Positions 1 through 10,985 of a stretch of 64,000 nt of DNA are shown one piece after another (within the stretch, counting starts at the first letter, position 1; each line of letters opens with the position of its first letter). Origin of the DNA: Oceanobacillus sp. J11TS1 (GTDB lineage Bacteria > Bacillota > Bacilli > Bacillales > Amphibacillaceae); NCBI RefSeq assembly GCF_018333215.1, contig NZ_BORO01000007.1, positions 1 to 64,000 of the forward strand. Reading direction: 5' to 3'. Under the pieces are notes generated by a model. It was not told where the DNA came from. It ran no database searches and worked only from the letters and a program-made list of their open reading frames with translations. The position numbers and the translations under genes are program-made.

Positions 1-51
1 AGATACACTGCCTCTAGCCGCTTTTTTATGTATCTACTTATAAATGATTTC

Positions 52-100
52 AAAAAAGATGGATTTCACTTCAAAACTCAATGTGAAATCCATCTTTTTT
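52..100. terminator. Strong rho-independent terminator at window edge
   Basis: An 18-bp perfect stem (52-69 with 83-100) with a 13-nt loop begins with six A and ends with six T, so it can terminate transcription from either side. It probably ends a gene lying left of the window. No coding sequence is supported in bases 1-51. Confidence 0.85.
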
Positions 101-581
101 ATTTTTGGCTAGTTATGTCCCAGCCTCTTTTTTTATATAATTTTGGAACAAACTCTATGGTTAATATTAAAGAATCCTCTATCTAGTTATATAGTCGGAA
201 TTTGTTGGATGGAAATTACTTTTTTCTTATCTTTGCTAAAAGTGTAATTTTATTCGTTGTATCTACTAAATATTTTGGTGAAAGCCTTAAATATAAGTCG
301 AAAAATCGGACTTTATAGAGCTTTGTATAGAAGATAGTTATGCTATATAAGGTGCTGTTACGAAATACCGATGTTGTCAGTTGAATAAAAATTATTAAGT
401 AGTAAATCAATTTTATTCATCTTTTATAGCTTCGTCTCTTTATTTATGTAAGCGTGATCTCTTTATGTAACAAACAAAACGACGATATAGTTGAAAAAAG
501 TCTATTTTAGAGATAATTTAATACTATATATATTATGAATAGTTTAGGGTGGAAAAAATTTTAAGAAAGGAGCAAGTAAAA
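101..581. other. AT-rich spacer, no gene seen
   Basis: No convincing reading frame is present: a 64-codon minus-strand frame at 216-410 has no ribosome site and low-complexity composition. A weak GGCT/AGCC hairpin followed by T7 (107-133) may be a second terminator. The rest is AT-rich and presumably carries the promoter of the MgtC-family gene, but I could not pick out convincing boxes. Confidence 0.5.
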
Positions 582-1268
582 TTGGAGCAATTCCTCGGTG
601 ATGATTTTTTTGTCATTGTATCACGTTTATTTATAGCGTTGATATTATCTGGCCTAATTGGTTTTGAACGAGAAATCAACAATCATTCTGCCGGGTTCCG
701 TACGCATATACTAGTTGGAGTAGGCTCTTGCTTAATGATGATTTTATCTATGTTTGGCTTTACTGCTTTTATGGATGCGTATGATAATATCCGATTTGAT
801 CCTGCTCGTATTCCTTCCTATGTAATCAGTGGTATTGGTTTTCTCGGTGCAGGCACCATTATTGTTTACGGAGGAACCATTAAAGGATTAACAACCGCTG
901 CTTCTATATGGACTGTAGCTGGCATTGGATTGGTTGTCGGGGCCGGTATGTATAGTATTGCTATGGTGACAACGTTCATTATTCTTATTAGTTTGATTTT
1001 CTTAAATCAAATTGAGAATTTCTTTCCGCGTTTTAAATTTAGTAATTTTATTGAAATTACTGCAACAGAGGAATTTGAGGTACATGAAGCTGTAAAAGCC
1101 GTTGAAAAGAATCAATTTAATATCAAACAAATTGAAATAAAGCTGTTAGAAGGTAACCAGCGCACAATTCTTATATGGACAAATAAGAAAAAGAAGAATG
1201 ATTTAGTCTATCTATGTATTGAAATATCTAAACTTCCAGGAGTTATAAACCTGTCCAAACGAACGTAA
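582..1268 (+). CDS. MgtC/SapB-family membrane protein
   Basis: An inner-membrane protein of the MgtC/SapB family. The family is linked to magnesium limitation and ATP-synthase modulation in some pathogens; its role in Bacillaceae is not settled. Family signatures are visible in the hydrophobic N-terminal 140 residues: GFERE, AGFRTH, GIGFLGAGTI and GLTTAASIW, within about four or five membrane segments. The roughly 80-residue soluble tail resembles the ACT-like domain of the family. I chose the TTG at 582 because AGAAAGGAG (564-572) lies 9 nt upstream; the in-frame GTG at 549 has no comparable ribosome site and would place that site inside the gene. The gene stands alone before the ctsR operon. 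Confidence 0.8.
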   Translation: MEQFLGDDFFVIVSRLFIALILSGLIGFEREINNHSAGFRTHILVGVGSCLMMILSMFGFTAFMDAYDNIRFDPARIPSYVISGIGFLGAGTIIVYGGTIKGLTTAASIWTVAGIGLVVGAGMYSIAMVTTFIILISLIFLNQIENFFPRFKFSNFIEITATEEFEVHEAVKAVEKNQFNIKQIEIKLLEGNQRTILIWTNKKKKNDLVYLCIEISKLPGVINLSKRT

Positions 1269-1346
1269 ATTTAAATATTTTCATAGAGTTTCTATAATTA
1301 TGTTTTGATTTCTTGTTGGTTTGTCAAAAATAGAAATACCATCCAT

Positions 1347-1405
1347 TTGCAACTTGAAGATTTTATATTATAATAAAGTCATAGTCAAAGTTAGTCAAAG
1401 TCAAA
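1347..1405 (+). promoter_or_regulatory. ctsR operon promoter with CtsR operator
   Basis: TTGCAA (1347-1352) and TATAAT (1369-1374), 16 bp apart, form a SigA-type promoter. Just downstream are two AGTCAAA heptads (1383-1389, 1393-1399) separated by 3 bp, the classical CtsR tandem-heptad operator, plus a third AGTCAAA overlapping at 1399-1405. The operator covers the expected start site, so CtsR should repress its own operon and release it on heat or protein stress. Confidence 0.9.
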
Positions 1406-1444
1406 AGAACTTATCGAATAATTATTTGATTTGAGGTGCAAAGG

Positions 1445-1912
1445 ATGAGCAACATTTCAGATATCATTGAACAATATTTGAAAAAAGTATTACAGGCAGA
1501 GGAACAACAAGCTATAGAAATTAAAAGAAGTGAAATTGCAGATCAGTTTCAATGTGTACCTTCTCAAATAAATTATGTTATTAATACGCGTTTTACAGTG
1601 GAAAAAGGGTATATAGTAGAAAGCAAACGTGGGGGCGGCGGCTATATTCGCATTATGCGCATTCGCCATCAGAATCAATCGGAGCTAATCGATGAAATCA
1701 ATTATTTGATTGGTGATTCGATTTCCCAACGTGCTGCAGTGGATATTTTAGATCGACTTTTAGAGGAGGAGCTGATTACCCCGCGTGAAGCGAAGTTAAT
1801 GTTAGCAAGTATTGATAGAACAACATTAGCTTTTCAATTACCACTTCGAGATGAGTTGCGGGCACGTATACTCAAATCTGCATTAACAACACTTAAGTAT
1901 TTGAACGATTAA
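1445..1912 (+). CDS. ctsR: Transcriptional repressor CtsR
   Basis: CtsR is the dimeric repressor of class III heat-shock genes (clpC, clpP, clpE) in Firmicutes. The 155-residue product matches the family along its length: NISDIIEQYLKK at the N terminus, the winged-HTH recognition region around residues 35-70 with the glycine-rich wing ESKRGGGGYIRI, and the C-terminal RDELRAR segment. The arginine in the glycine-rich wing is the heat-sensing region and the McsB phosphorylation target. ATG at 1445 was chosen because GAGGTG lies 6 nt before it; an in-frame GTG at 1436 overlaps that site. First gene of ctsR-mcsA-mcsB-clpC. Confidence 0.97.
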   Translation: MSNISDIIEQYLKKVLQAEEQQAIEIKRSEIADQFQCVPSQINYVINTRFTVEKGYIVESKRGGGGYIRIMRIRHQNQSELIDEINYLIGDSISQRAAVDILDRLLEEELITPREAKLMLASIDRTTLAFQLPLRDELRARILKSALTTLKYLND

Positions 1913-1941
1913 TTACCTATTACCTAAAGGGGAGGAATCGT

Positions 1942-2502
1942 ATGGAGTGCCAGGAATGCCATAAAAGAAAGGCTACCTTACATTTTAAACATATAATAAA
2001 TGGTCAAGAAGCAAAAATTAGTCTTTGTGAAATGTGTGCGAAGAAAAAAGGATATATAACTTATCCAGAAGAAGGTTTTTCATTAAATGACCTCTTATCC
2101 GGTCTATTTCAAACGGAAGGATTGAACTTAGGATCAACAGGAACAGCGAAGGCCAATCAGCCGAAGCATCCTCAAGAGGTAAGGTGTTCTTCTTGCGGCA
2201 GGACATTTACGGAATTTAAAAAAGCTGGTAAGTTTGGATGCGCAGACTGTTATGCTTCCTTTGGTTCTAAGGTAGAACCTATTTTACGACGCGTTCATGC
2301 AGGGAATACAAAGCATACAGGCAAAATACCAAAACGTGCTGGAAAGTATATCCAACAAAAGCAGCTAATTTCTTCGCATAAAGAGAAATTAAAGAAACTT
2401 ATTGAAGAAGAAGAATTTGAAAAAGCAGCTGTACTGCGTGATAAAATTAGAGAACTGGAAAAAGCGAATAATCATAATAAAGAAGCGGGTGGTAACACGT
2501 GA
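1942..2502 (+). CDS. mcsA: McsA, zinc-finger activator of McsB
   Basis: McsA (186 aa) activates and tethers the protein-arginine kinase McsB. Four CxxC pairs are visible: CQEC and CEMC near the N terminus, then CSSC and CADC around residues 82 and 99, consistent with two zinc-binding modules. The C-terminal 35 residues form a UVR-type helical hairpin ([17 protein letters not shown]). A GGGGAGG ribosome site precedes the ATG. The stop overlaps the mcsB start by 4 bases, indicating translational coupling. Confidence 0.95.
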   Translation: MECQECHKRKATLHFKHIINGQEAKISLCEMCAKKKGYITYPEEGFSLNDLLSGLFQTEGLNLGSTGTAKANQPKHPQEVRCSSCGRTFTEFKKAGKFGCADCYASFGSKVEPILRRVHAGNTKHTGKIPKRAGKYIQQKQLISSHKEKLKKLIEEEEFEKAAVLRDKIRELEKANNHNKEAGGNT

Positions 2503-3563
2503 CATTAGAATCATTTATTAACGAAGCGATTAGCCCGTGGATGTTGGAGGATGGCCCTGATAAAGATATTGTGATGAGCAGTCGCGTTCGTCTGGCCCGC
2601 AATTTTGCGAATAAGCTGTATCCTACATCTGGGAATAAAGAAGCTTTGCAAGAGGTGCTACAATTTGTAAAGCATTCTTATATCGATCAAGATAATTCGG
2701 GCCAACAACCTCTTGCTTTTTTACCAATGAAAAATCTAAATATGATTGAAAAGCTTGTATTAGTGGAAAAGCATTTAATAAGCCCGCATTTAATCAAACA
2801 TAGTGATTATGCAGCGGTGTTACTATCGGAAAATGAGCAGACTTCAATTATGGTAAATGAAGAGGATCATTTGCGCATTCAAGTGTATTATCCAGGGCTT
2901 CAACTAGACAAAGCGTTAGAAGAAGCATACTACTTAGATGATTGGCTAGAGGAGAAGGCCGACTATGCATTCAATGAAACAAAGGGCTATCTAACGAGTT
3001 GTCCTACCAATATTGGAACTGGAATGCGCGCCTCCATTATGATGCATTTACCTGCCCTCGTACTGACAAAGCAAATTAATCGATTAATTCCTGCAATTAA
3101 TCAGTTAGGACTTGTTGTAAGAGGAATATATGGGGAAGGCAGTGAAGCGAGGGGCAATATATTTCAAATTTCTAACCAGATTACATTAGGTAAGTCTGAA
3201 GAGGATATTGTGGAAGACTTAGAAAGCATTGTTCACCAGTTAGTAGAACATGAGCGTATGGCTCGCAAGTATATTTACGAACAATCAGAGATTGGTTTAG
3301 AAGACCGTGTCTTCCGCTCATACGGAACATTAAAAAATAGTAGAATTATTGACTCAAAGGAAGCATCTATTTGTATTTCTAATTTGCGTTTAGGTATTGA
3401 CTTGGGCATAATAGAAAACATTTCTGAGAATATACTGAATGAGCTGATGGTTTTAACACAGCCAGGATTCCTACAACATTATGCTAATAAAGCATTACGC
3501 TCTGATGAACGTGATATTCGAAGAGCTTCCATTATTCGTGAAAGATTAAATTTGAAAAAGTAG
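2499..3563 (+). CDS. mcsB: Protein-arginine kinase McsB
   Basis: McsB phosphorylates arginines on CtsR and on misfolded proteins, marking the latter for ClpCP. The 354-residue product carries the phosphagen-kinase catalytic domain: SSRVRLARN near residue 28, the catalytic-loop motif [12 protein letters not shown] around residue 168, and the [16 protein letters not shown] nucleotide-binding segment near residue 205. The C-terminal helical domain ends in DERDIRRA. The GTG start shares its bases with the TGA of mcsA (GTGA). Confidence 0.96.
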   Translation: MTLESFINEAISPWMLEDGPDKDIVMSSRVRLARNFANKLYPTSGNKEALQEVLQFVKHSYIDQDNSGQQPLAFLPMKNLNMIEKLVLVEKHLISPHLIKHSDYAAVLLSENEQTSIMVNEEDHLRIQVYYPGLQLDKALEEAYYLDDWLEEKADYAFNETKGYLTSCPTNIGTGMRASIMMHLPALVLTKQINRLIPAINQLGLVVRGIYGEGSEARGNIFQISNQITLGKSEEDIVEDLESIVHQLVEHERMARKYIYEQSEIGLEDRVFRSYGTLKNSRIIDSKEASICISNLRLGIDLGIIENISENILNELMVLTQPGFLQHYANKALRSDERDIRRASIIRERLNLKK

Positions 3564-3575
3564 GAGGAAAAACAT

Positions 3576-6005
3576 ATGATGTTTGGTCGCTTTACAGAGA
3601 GAGCACAAAAGGTACTAGCGTTATCTCAGGATGAGGCTGTACGATTAGGCCATAATAATATTGGAACAGAACATATTCTTCTTGGCCTGGTACGTGAGGG
3701 GGAAGGTATTGCTGCAAAAGCACTTCAGTCCCTTGGGTTAGAAGTATCTAAAATTCAAGAAGAGGTTGAAAAACTGATTGGCGTGGGTAAACAGCCTTCT
3801 CAATCGATTCATTACACACCTAGAGCGAAGAAAGTGGTTGAATTATCTCAAGATGAAGCAAGAAAACTAGGTCACTCCTACGTGGGAACAGAACATATTC
3901 TTCTTGGTTTGATTCGTGAAGGAGAAGGGGTGGCTGCCCGTGTTTTAAATAACCTCGGTGTGAGCTTAAATAAAGCTAGACAACAAGTACTTCAATTATT
4001 AGGGAGTAATGAGTCTCAAACTGGCCGGCAAGGACGCTCAGGACAGCAAACAAACGCAAGTACACCTACTTTAGATTCTTTAGCCCGTGATTTGACAGTA
4101 AGTGCAAAAGAAGGAAAAATAGATCCCGTCATTGGACGGTCTAAAGAAATTGAACGGGTGATTCAAGTATTAAGTCGCCGTACAAAAAATAATCCTGTAC
4201 TGATTGGCGAACCTGGTGTCGGGAAAACAGCTGTTGCTGAAGGATTAGCACAGCAAATTATCGACAATGAAGTACCGGAAACATTACGAGATAAACGTGT
4301 CATGACATTAGATATGGGTACAGTTGTTGCTGGTACCAAATATCGTGGTGAGTTTGAGGACCGTTTGAAAAAAGTAATGGAAGAGATTCGTCAATCTGGA
4401 AATGTTATTTTATTCATTGACGAACTTCATACCCTTATTGGCGCTGGCGGTGCGGAAGGTGCCATTGATGCATCCAATATCCTGAAGCCTTCTCTTGCAC
4501 GTGGGGAATTACAATGTATTGGTGCAACAACTTTAGATGAATACCGTAAATATATAGAAAAGGATGCTGCTTTAGAGCGCCGTTTTCAGCCAATCCAAGT
4601 TGATGAGCCAACACTGGATGAGACGATTCAAATCTTAAAAGGTTTAAGAGATCGTTATGAAGCACATCATCGAGTAACGATTACAGATGAAGCTATTGAA
4701 GCGGCAGCAACTTTATCTGATCGATACATTACTGATCGTTTCCTGCCAGATAAGGCGATTGATTTAATTGATGAGGCTGGCTCGAAAGTACGCCTAAATT
4801 CATATACTGTTCCACCAAATTTAAAGGAATTGGAACAAAAATTAGAAGAAGTAAGAAAAGAAAAAGATGCTGCTGTTCAAAGTCAAGAATTTGAAAAAGC
4901 TGCATCCTTGAGAGATTCTGAGCAGCGTTATCGTGAAAAACTGGAAAAAACCAAAGATGAATGGAAAGAAAAACAAGGGCAGACAGATTCCGAAGTAACG
5001 ATGGAAGATATTGCTGCGGTGGTATCTATTTGGACTGGGGTTCCTGTCTCTAAGCTAACGAAGGACGAAAGTGACCGCCTATTGAACATGGAAGAAATTC
5101 TGCATGATCGCGTCATTGGCCAGTCTGAAGCTGTGAATGCAGTGGCAAAAGCCATCCGTCGTGCGCGTGCAGGATTAAAAGATCCAAAACGTCCAATTGG
5201 CTCCTTTATTTTCCTTGGACCGACTGGAATTGGTAAAACGGAGCTGGCTCGTGCGCTTGCAGAGGTAATGTTTGCCGATGAAGATGCAATGATTCGTATT
5301 GATATGTCTGAGTATATGGAAAGACATGCGACGTCTCGTTTAGTTGGATCTCCTCCAGGCTATGTAGGTTATGAAGAAGGTGGTCAATTAACAGAGAAAG
5401 TACGTCGTAAACCATATTCTGTTGTACTGCTGGATGAGGTAGAAAAAGCACATCCAGAAGTCTTCAATATCCTTTTACAAGTACTTGAAGATGGTCGACT
5501 AACAGATTCAAAAGGAAGAGTGGTTGATTTTCGTAATACGGTTATCATCATGACCTCCAATGTGGGAGCAAGTGAATTGAAACGTAATAAATTTGTCGGT
5601 TTTACCTTAGATGATGAACAAAAACAGCATCAAGATATGAAATCAAAAGTGATGGATGAATTGAAAAAAGCATTCCGACCAGAATTCTTAAACCGTATTG
5701 ATGAGACAATTGTGTTCCACTCACTCGAGAAGAAACACATGAAAGATATTGCCACTTTAATGATTAAACAGTTGCAAAAACGTTTAGAGCAGCAAGATTT
5801 ATCACTTTCTTTAACTGATAAAGCAATTGATAAAATTGCAAATGAAGGCTTCGATCCAGAATACGGTGCTCGTCCGTTAAGACGTTCCATTCAAAATAAC
5901 ATCGAAAACTTATTATCGGAAGAGCTTTTAAAAGGAAACATCCAAAAAGAACAAAAAGTGAAAATAGGTTTAAATAGCAAAGGCGAATTTATTGTTCTGA
6001 CTTAA
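3576..6005 (+). CDS. clpC: AAA+ unfoldase ClpC
   Basis: ClpC is the Hsp100 unfoldase that feeds ClpP and degrades arginine-phosphorylated proteins. At 809 aa it has the full architecture: two Clp-N repeats (about 5-150), AAA-1 with Walker A GEPGVGKT near 210 and [13 protein letters not shown], a coiled-coil M domain with UVR-like [10 protein letters not shown] near 435, and AAA-2 with GPTGIGKT near 548 and [16 protein letters not shown] site precedes tandem ATGs at 3576 and 3579. It ends the operon and is followed by a terminator. Confidence 0.98.
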   Translation: MMFGRFTERAQKVLALSQDEAVRLGHNNIGTEHILLGLVREGEGIAAKALQSLGLEVSKIQEEVEKLIGVGKQPSQSIHYTPRAKKVVELSQDEARKLGHSYVGTEHILLGLIREGEGVAARVLNNLGVSLNKARQQVLQLLGSNESQTGRQGRSGQQTNASTPTLDSLARDLTVSAKEGKIDPVIGRSKEIERVIQVLSRRTKNNPVLIGEPGVGKTAVAEGLAQQIIDNEVPETLRDKRVMTLDMGTVVAGTKYRGEFEDRLKKVMEEIRQSGNVILFIDELHTLIGAGGAEGAIDASNILKPSLARGELQCIGATTLDEYRKYIEKDAALERRFQPIQVDEPTLDETIQILKGLRDRYEAHHRVTITDEAIEAAATLSDRYITDRFLPDKAIDLIDEAGSKVRLNSYTVPPNLKELEQKLEEVRKEKDAAVQSQEFEKAASLRDSEQRYREKLEKTKDEWKEKQGQTDSEVTMEDIAAVVSIWTGVPVSKLTKDESDRLLNMEEILHDRVIGQSEAVNAVAKAIRRARAGLKDPKRPIGSFIFLGPTGIGKTELARALAEVMFADEDAMIRIDMSEYMERHATSRLVGSPPGYVGYEEGGQLTEKVRRKPYSVVLLDEVEKAHPEVFNILLQVLEDGRLTDSKGRVVDFRNTVIIMTSNVGASELKRNKFVGFTLDDEQKQHQDMKSKVMDELKKAFRPEFLNRIDETIVFHSLEKKHMKDIATLMIKQLQKRLEQQDLSLSLTDKAIDKIANEGFDPEYGARPLRRSIQNNIENLLSEELLKGNIQKEQKVKIGLNSKGEFIVLT

Positions 6006-6038
6006 AAAGTACCGCCTATATAGCGGGATAAAACATTT

Positions 6039-6075
6039 AAAGCTAGAAGAACGCACTCTTCTAGCTTTTTCCTTT
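6039..6075 (+). terminator. Terminator of ctsR-clpC operon
   Basis: A 12-bp perfect stem (6039-6050 with 6057-6068), loop ACGCAC, runs straight into a T-rich tail. It lies 34 bases after the clpC stop. Confidence 0.9.
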
Positions 6076-6202
6076 TTTAATATAGGTGTAATGTTTACAT
6101 TTGAAAAAAGATTTTCTCAAAAATAGTAACTTGTGGCATAAATATGGAAGATTGTTTTTTAATTTGATGCTTTCCTGTAACCTATGAAACCGAGAAATGG
6201 TC

Positions 6203-6208
6203 TATAAT
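6203..6208 (+). promoter_or_regulatory. Possible -10 box for radA
   Basis: A TATAAT hexamer lies 70 nt before the radA start and after the clpC terminator, where a promoter is needed. No good -35 hexamer sits 16-18 bp upstream, so the call is tentative. Confidence 0.4.
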
Positions 6209-6277
6209 AATAAGTAAGGGTGGTTCTAAGGCTGGGAAACAACTAGCTTGCGCATCGCTCGAAGGAGGTAATTCATT

Positions 6278-7651
6278 TTGGCAAAACGAAAAACAAAATT
6301 TGTCTGTCAAGAGTGTGGATATGAATCAGCGAAATGGATGGGGAAATGTCCAGCTTGTCATCAATGGAACACAATGGTAGAAGAAATTGAAGCTGCAGCT
6401 GTTAAAGGCAGGGCTGGATATATGTCTGGGGCAACCACCTCGCAAAAACCAGAAAAAATCACCTCCATTGAATCGAAGAAAGAGCCGCGCATCACAACGA
6501 GAATGAAAGAATTTAATCGTGTGTTAGGAGGAGGCGTTGTATTGGGGTCATTGGTTTTAATTGGCGGTGATCCGGGTATTGGAAAATCAACCCTCTTATT
6601 GCAAATCTCTGCACAATTAGCTGAGAAAGCCCTTCCGGTTCTTTATGTTTCTGGTGAGGAATCGATCAGACAAACGAAACTACGTGCTGACCGGTTAGAT
6701 ATTAAAACAGATGAACTATATGTATTATCAGAAACAAATTTAATGGATATTAGCAGGCAAATAGAAGAAATCAATCCTTCCTTTGTAGTCGTGGATTCCA
6801 TTCAAACCATTTTTAAAGAAGAAGTAACAAGCGCACCCGGCAGCGTTTCGCAGGTTAGAGAATGTACGATGGAACTAATGAAGATTGCAAAGACAAAAGG
6901 CATCCCTATTTTCATTGTTGGACATGTAACGAAAGAAGGATCTATTGCCGGCCCTCGTTTACTAGAACATATGGTGGATGCTGTTTTGTATTTTGAGGGA
7001 GAGCGGCATCATACGTATCGTATCTTAAGAGGTGTAAAGAACCGTTTTGGAAGTACGAATGAAATGGGCATTTTTGAGATGAAGGAAGAGGGATTGCGCG
7101 AAGTGATGAACCCTTCAGAAATCTTCTTGGAAGAGAGGTCCCAGGGGGCAGCAGGATCTACGGTCGTTGCTTCAATGGAAGGTACGCGAACAGTTTTAGT
7201 AGAGATACAAGCGTTAATTTCGCCTACGAGTTTTGGTAATCCACGTAGAACTGCCACAGGAGTAGACCATAATCGTGTTCCGCTCTTGATGGCTGTATTG
7301 GAAAAACGCGTGGGGCTTATGCTGCAAAATCAAGATGCTTATATCAAAGTAGCTGGCGGTGTGAAACTAGATGAGCCGGCCATTGATTTAGCACTTGCGG
7401 TAAGTATTGCATCGAGCTTTCGAGACCAGCCGACCAAGCCGGATGACATTTTTATAGGGGAAGTTGGTTTAACAGGGGAAATTCGCCGTGTATCTCGAAT
7501 TGAGCAGCGCGTACAAGAATCTGCAAAGCTAGGGTTTAAACGAGTGATTTGTCCAAAAAATAATTTAGACGGCTGGAATTATCCAGCTGGTATCGAAGTG
7601 ATTGGTGTTTCCAATGTACAAGAAGCTTTAGAAATTGGGTTGAATCAGTAG
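6278..7651 (+). CDS. radA: DNA repair protein RadA (Sms)
   Basis: RadA/Sms is a hexameric RecA-like helicase that processes recombination intermediates. The 457-residue product has the N-terminal zinc finger CQECGY...CPAC (10-30), a RecA-like ATPase with Walker [11 protein letters not shown] near 95, the diagnostic KNRFG motif near 253, and a C-terminal Lon-like domain (from about 290). The TTG start is supported by GAAGGAGGT 8 nt upstream. In B. subtilis and most relatives the next gene is disA; here it is yacL. Confidence 0.97.
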   Translation: MAKRKTKFVCQECGYESAKWMGKCPACHQWNTMVEEIEAAAVKGRAGYMSGATTSQKPEKITSIESKKEPRITTRMKEFNRVLGGGVVLGSLVLIGGDPGIGKSTLLLQISAQLAEKALPVLYVSGEESIRQTKLRADRLDIKTDELYVLSETNLMDISRQIEEINPSFVVVDSIQTIFKEEVTSAPGSVSQVRECTMELMKIAKTKGIPIFIVGHVTKEGSIAGPRLLEHMVDAVLYFEGERHHTYRILRGVKNRFGSTNEMGIFEMKEEGLREVMNPSEIFLEERSQGAAGSTVVASMEGTRTVLVEIQALISPTSFGNPRRTATGVDHNRVPLLMAVLEKRVGLMLQNQDAYIKVAGGVKLDEPAIDLALAVSIASSFRDQPTKPDDIFIGEVGLTGEIRRVSRIEQRVQESAKLGFKRVICPKNNLDGWNYPAGIEVIGVSNVQEALEIGLNQ

Positions 7652-7747
7652 TTTATCGCTTGTATTTTTATGTTAAATCCAGTTAAGAAAGCATATATAA
7701 CATATCATTTGGTAATACTACTAATAATAGTTAGGAGGTGAAAGAAA

Positions 7748-8845
7748 TTGATAAAGAAAGTTGTGCACTTGTTCTTTATTATATTAGGTGGTACCATGGG
7801 GTATCTTTATCTTCCAGGAATCGTTCAGTTATTAAATGTTGCTGAATCAAGTTGGTTAAGTTCATCTATATTGGGAATGATTGTTGGAGCCATTATATTT
7901 TTTATCTTGTCTTACTTACTAGTAAACTATATTGTAGATTTCTTTCGTTGGGTGGAAGATGCACTGATAAAGTTACCAGCTGTGGATTTATTCTTTGGAA
8001 GTATCGGTTTAATTGTCGGTCTAGTTATAGCTTACTTTGTTAATATGCCACTACAAGATATTAGTATTCGTGTGTTCTCACAAATCTTGCCGCTTTTCAT
8101 CATGATTATCCTTGGTTATTTAGGATTCCAAGTTGGTTTTCGCCGACGGGAGGAATTTATGAATTTACTTAAATCAACCAAAAAGGACAAGCGTCGGAGC
8201 AGCGATGAAGAAGATATAGATTCGAATGTTCCATACCCAAGCCCTAAAATTTTAGATACAAGCGTCATTATCGATGGGCGGATCGCGGACATTTGTCAAA
8301 CAAACTTCTTAGAAGGAACAATTGTCATCCCTCAATTTGTTCTCGGTGAATTACAGCATATTGCCGATTCCTCCGATGCATTGAAACGAAATCGCGGTAG
8401 GCGCGGGTTAGATATTCTTAACAGAATTCAGAAAGAGCTTTCTGTAAAAGTAGAGATTTATGAAGGGGATTTTGAAGATATTCATGAGGTAGATAGCAAG
8501 CTGATTAAACTGGCAAAAGTCATAGACGGCATTGTCGTTACCAATGATTTTAATTTGAATAAAGTTTGTGACTTCCAAGGAGTGCCTGTTTTAAACATTA
8601 ATGATCTTGCCAATGCGGTGAAGCCGGTAGTTCTGCCAGGTGAAGAATTACATGTCCAAGTAATTAAAGATGGGAAAGAACATAATCAAGGCGTTGCATA
8701 TTTAGACGACGGAACAATGATCGTTGTGGAAGAAGGCAGAGATTATATCGGTAAAAATATTGAGGTTGTTATTACAAGTGTGTTACAAACCTCTGCAGGC
8801 CGGATGATTTTTGCAAAACCAAAATTACTTGAAAAAGCTTTGTAA
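7748..8845 (+). CDS. yacL: PIN/TRAM-domain membrane protein YacL
   Basis: A membrane-anchored PIN-domain protein, 365 aa, matching B. subtilis YacL. About four transmembrane segments fill residues 1-135. The PIN-like nuclease domain follows: [12 protein letters not shown] near 174 with the conserved aspartate, and VTNDFNLN near 260. A TRAM domain closes the protein ([18 protein letters not shown], then [13 protein letters not shown]). Its substrate is not established. TTG start with TTAGGAGGTG just upstream. Confidence 0.92.
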   Translation: MIKKVVHLFFIILGGTMGYLYLPGIVQLLNVAESSWLSSSILGMIVGAIIFFILSYLLVNYIVDFFRWVEDALIKLPAVDLFFGSIGLIVGLVIAYFVNMPLQDISIRVFSQILPLFIMIILGYLGFQVGFRRREEFMNLLKSTKKDKRRSSDEEDIDSNVPYPSPKILDTSVIIDGRIADICQTNFLEGTIVIPQFVLGELQHIADSSDALKRNRGRRGLDILNRIQKELSVKVEIYEGDFEDIHEVDSKLIKLAKVIDGIVVTNDFNLNKVCDFQGVPVLNINDLANAVKPVVLPGEELHVQVIKDGKEHNQGVAYLDDGTMIVVEEGRDYIGKNIEVVITSVLQTSAGRMIFAKPKLLEKAL

Positions 8846-8871
8846 AAAGGGTATAACTGATAAAGGATAAA

Positions 8872-8903
8872 AAAAGTGATAACATGTACATGTTATCACT
8901 TTT
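8872..8903. terminator. 32-bp perfect palindrome, terminator-like
   Basis: Bases 8872-8887 are the exact reverse complement of 8888-8903. The RNA would fold into a hairpin beginning with AAAA and ending with TTTT just after yacL. The T run is short, so termination strength is uncertain. Confidence 0.7.
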
Positions 8904-9018
8904 CGCATAGAACTTGTTTGTAATAATGATGGGAAAGTTCCACCTTTAAACAATCTCTTTTAGCAAAAAGCAGGTAAATTATACAAACTTGAGAAAATCA
9001 GTGAGGGAGGCATTTTAA

Positions 9019-10488
9019 ATGAGTAAGGAAGTTCGCGTACGTTATGCGCCAAGTCCAACAGGGCATTTACACATTGGTAACGCTCGTACAGCTTTATTTA
9101 ATTATTTATATGCAAAACATTTTGATGGGAAATTTATCATTCGTACAGAAGATACAGATGATAAAAGGAATGTAGAAGGTGGCGAAGAGAGCCAATTAAA
9201 ATATTTAAAATGGCTCGGCTTAGAATGGGATGAAGGCGCAGATATTGGCGGAGAGTACGGTCCATATCGTCAAACAGAGCGTTTAGATATTTATCAAAAA
9301 TACGTAGATGAGCTTCTTGCACGTGATTTAGCTTATAAATGCTATATGACAGAGGAAGAGCTGGAAACAGAGCGTGAAGAGCAGCGTGCAAATGGACAAG
9401 TCCCTAAATACGCAGGTAAACATAGTAACTTGACCGAAGAAGAAATACAAGCCTTTGAAGCAGAAGGCAGGAAGCCAAGTATTCGTATTCGTGTTCCTAA
9501 AAATAAAACATATAGTTTCCAAGACATTGTACGTGGCGAAATTACTTTTGAATCCAGTGATTTTGGTGACTGGGTGATTGTAAAGAAAAATGGTATCCCT
9601 ACTTATAATTTTGCTGTAGCAATAGATGACCATTTTATGGAGATTACAGATGTGCTGCGCGGGGAAGAGCATATTTCAAATACACCAAAGCAAATGATGG
9701 TTTATGATGCATTTGGTTGGACTCCGCCTCGTTATGGACATATGACATTAATTTTGAATGAAGAGCGTAAAAAGCTAAGTAAACGTGATGAGCATATCTT
9801 ACAATTTATTGAGCAATATCGTAACTTAGGCTATTTACCGGAAGCGATGTTTAATTTCATCAGCCTGCTTGGATGGTCTCCGGTCGGTGAGGAAGAAATA
9901 TTTACGCAGGATGAGTTGATTCAAATGTTCGACCCAGAACGTTTATCTACATCTGCTGCCATCTTTGACCAGCATAAATTGAAATGGATGAACAATGAAT
10001 ATATTAAAAAAGCAGATCTAAGCCATGTCATTGATCTTGCGTTGCCACATTTAATTGAAGCGGGAAAACTTCCTGAAAATATGGATGAGAAAACTCGTGA
10101 ATGGGCAGAAAATGTGATTAGCCTGTATCGTGAACAATTACGCTATGGAGCAGAAATTGTTGAATTGACAGAGCTGTTTTTCCAACAGGATATTTCTTAT
10201 GGGGAAGCAGAATGGGAAGTTCTAAATGAAGAACAAGTTCCGGAAGTGTTGCAAGTATTCACAGATAAGTTAATTCACTTAGAATCATTTGACAAGGATT
10301 CTATTAAGGCACAATTTAAAGCAACACAAAAAGAAACAGGGCACCGTGGTAAAAAGCTCTTTATGCCGATTCGTATTGCAACAACGGGGCAAATGCATGG
10401 CCCAGAGCTTCCTTTTGCAATTGAATTATTAGGAAAAGATGTTGTCGTGAAGCGCTTGGATAAATTATTAAAAGAAATGGGAGCTTAG
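9019..10488 (+). CDS. gltX: Glutamyl-tRNA synthetase
   Basis: Charges tRNA-Glu and, in Bacillaceae, also mischarges tRNA-Gln for the GatCAB pathway. A 489-residue class I synthetase with the HIGH-type motif HIGNA near residue 16 and the KMSKS-type KLSKRDE near residue 253. The anticodon-binding helical domain follows (SLLGWSP onward). Good GAGGGAGG site before the ATG. ispD and ispF, which usually precede gltX, are absent; a 173-bp spacer with the preceding hairpin lies upstream instead. Confidence 0.98.
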   Translation: MSKEVRVRYAPSPTGHLHIGNARTALFNYLYAKHFDGKFIIRTEDTDDKRNVEGGEESQLKYLKWLGLEWDEGADIGGEYGPYRQTERLDIYQKYVDELLARDLAYKCYMTEEELETEREEQRANGQVPKYAGKHSNLTEEEIQAFEAEGRKPSIRIRVPKNKTYSFQDIVRGEITFESSDFGDWVIVKKNGIPTYNFAVAIDDHFMEITDVLRGEEHISNTPKQMMVYDAFGWTPPRYGHMTLILNEERKKLSKRDEHILQFIEQYRNLGYLPEAMFNFISLLGWSPVGEEEIFTQDELIQMFDPERLSTSAAIFDQHKLKWMNNEYIKKADLSHVIDLALPHLIEAGKLPENMDEKTREWAENVISLYREQLRYGAEIVELTELFFQQDISYGEAEWEVLNEEQVPEVLQVFTDKLIHLESFDKDSIKAQFKATQKETGHRGKKLFMPIRIATTGQMHGPELPFAIELLGKDVVVKRLDKLLKEMGA

Positions 10489-10636
10489 GAGTTCACATTT
10501 GATTGGTTATATAATATATTAGGCTTATAAGATAAACGGTTGCTAAAACTTGATTCATTGAGTATATGCTCAACAAGTCCACTTTTACACCGAATCTGAA
10601 TGAAGCATTGCAGGAATAAAACGAAATATCCATAAA

Positions 10637-10880
10637 GCGTTGATGAGGTAAAGTAAAAAAGAAGTTCTTACCCAGAGAGAGTCACAGTTGCTGCGAGTGA
10701 CTTTAAGATTTCTTTTTGAAGTGCGCCTCAGAGTCTATCATGGAAGTTAGAGTATATGATAGCGGTTCTCTGCCGTTAACAGAGCAAAGTGGAGAGAGGA
10801 TTCTTTTCTCTAAGCAGAGTGGGACCGCGCAAAAAGCGTCTCTGTGTTTTCGATAACACAGAGACGCTTTTTTATTTACC
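10637..10880 (+). ncRNA. T-box leader of cysES, cysteine type
   Basis: A T-box riboswitch that senses uncharged tRNA. The antiterminator contains a diverged T-box, GAGTGGGACCGCG (10817-10829), closely followed by a strong intrinsic terminator (stem 10831-10848 with 10855-10872, then T-rich). The long stem I region runs about 10640-10740, with an AGTA loop-E-like element near 10651 and GAAG-TGC-GCC on the 3' side. TGC at 10722-10724 is a cysteine codon, which fits the downstream cysE and cysS. TTGCAG (10608-10613) and CATAAA (10631-10636), 17 bp apart, may be its promoter. Confidence 0.9.
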
Positions 10881-10985
10881 GTAAATGGAAGATGGGAAAG
10901 ATAAATAGGGCTGTAATTTATCATTCTATCCAAAAGAATGTTAAAAAATCACCACCATAATTTAGGCAAAAGGGGGATGTATGTA

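Noticed and set aside
216-410. 64-codon minus-strand frame
   Set aside because: No ribosome site, low-complexity AT-rich composition, no recognisable domain.
1269-1346. SigB-type promoter upstream of ctsR
   Set aside because: B. subtilis has one, but no GTTT-N12-15-GGGTAT pair was found here.
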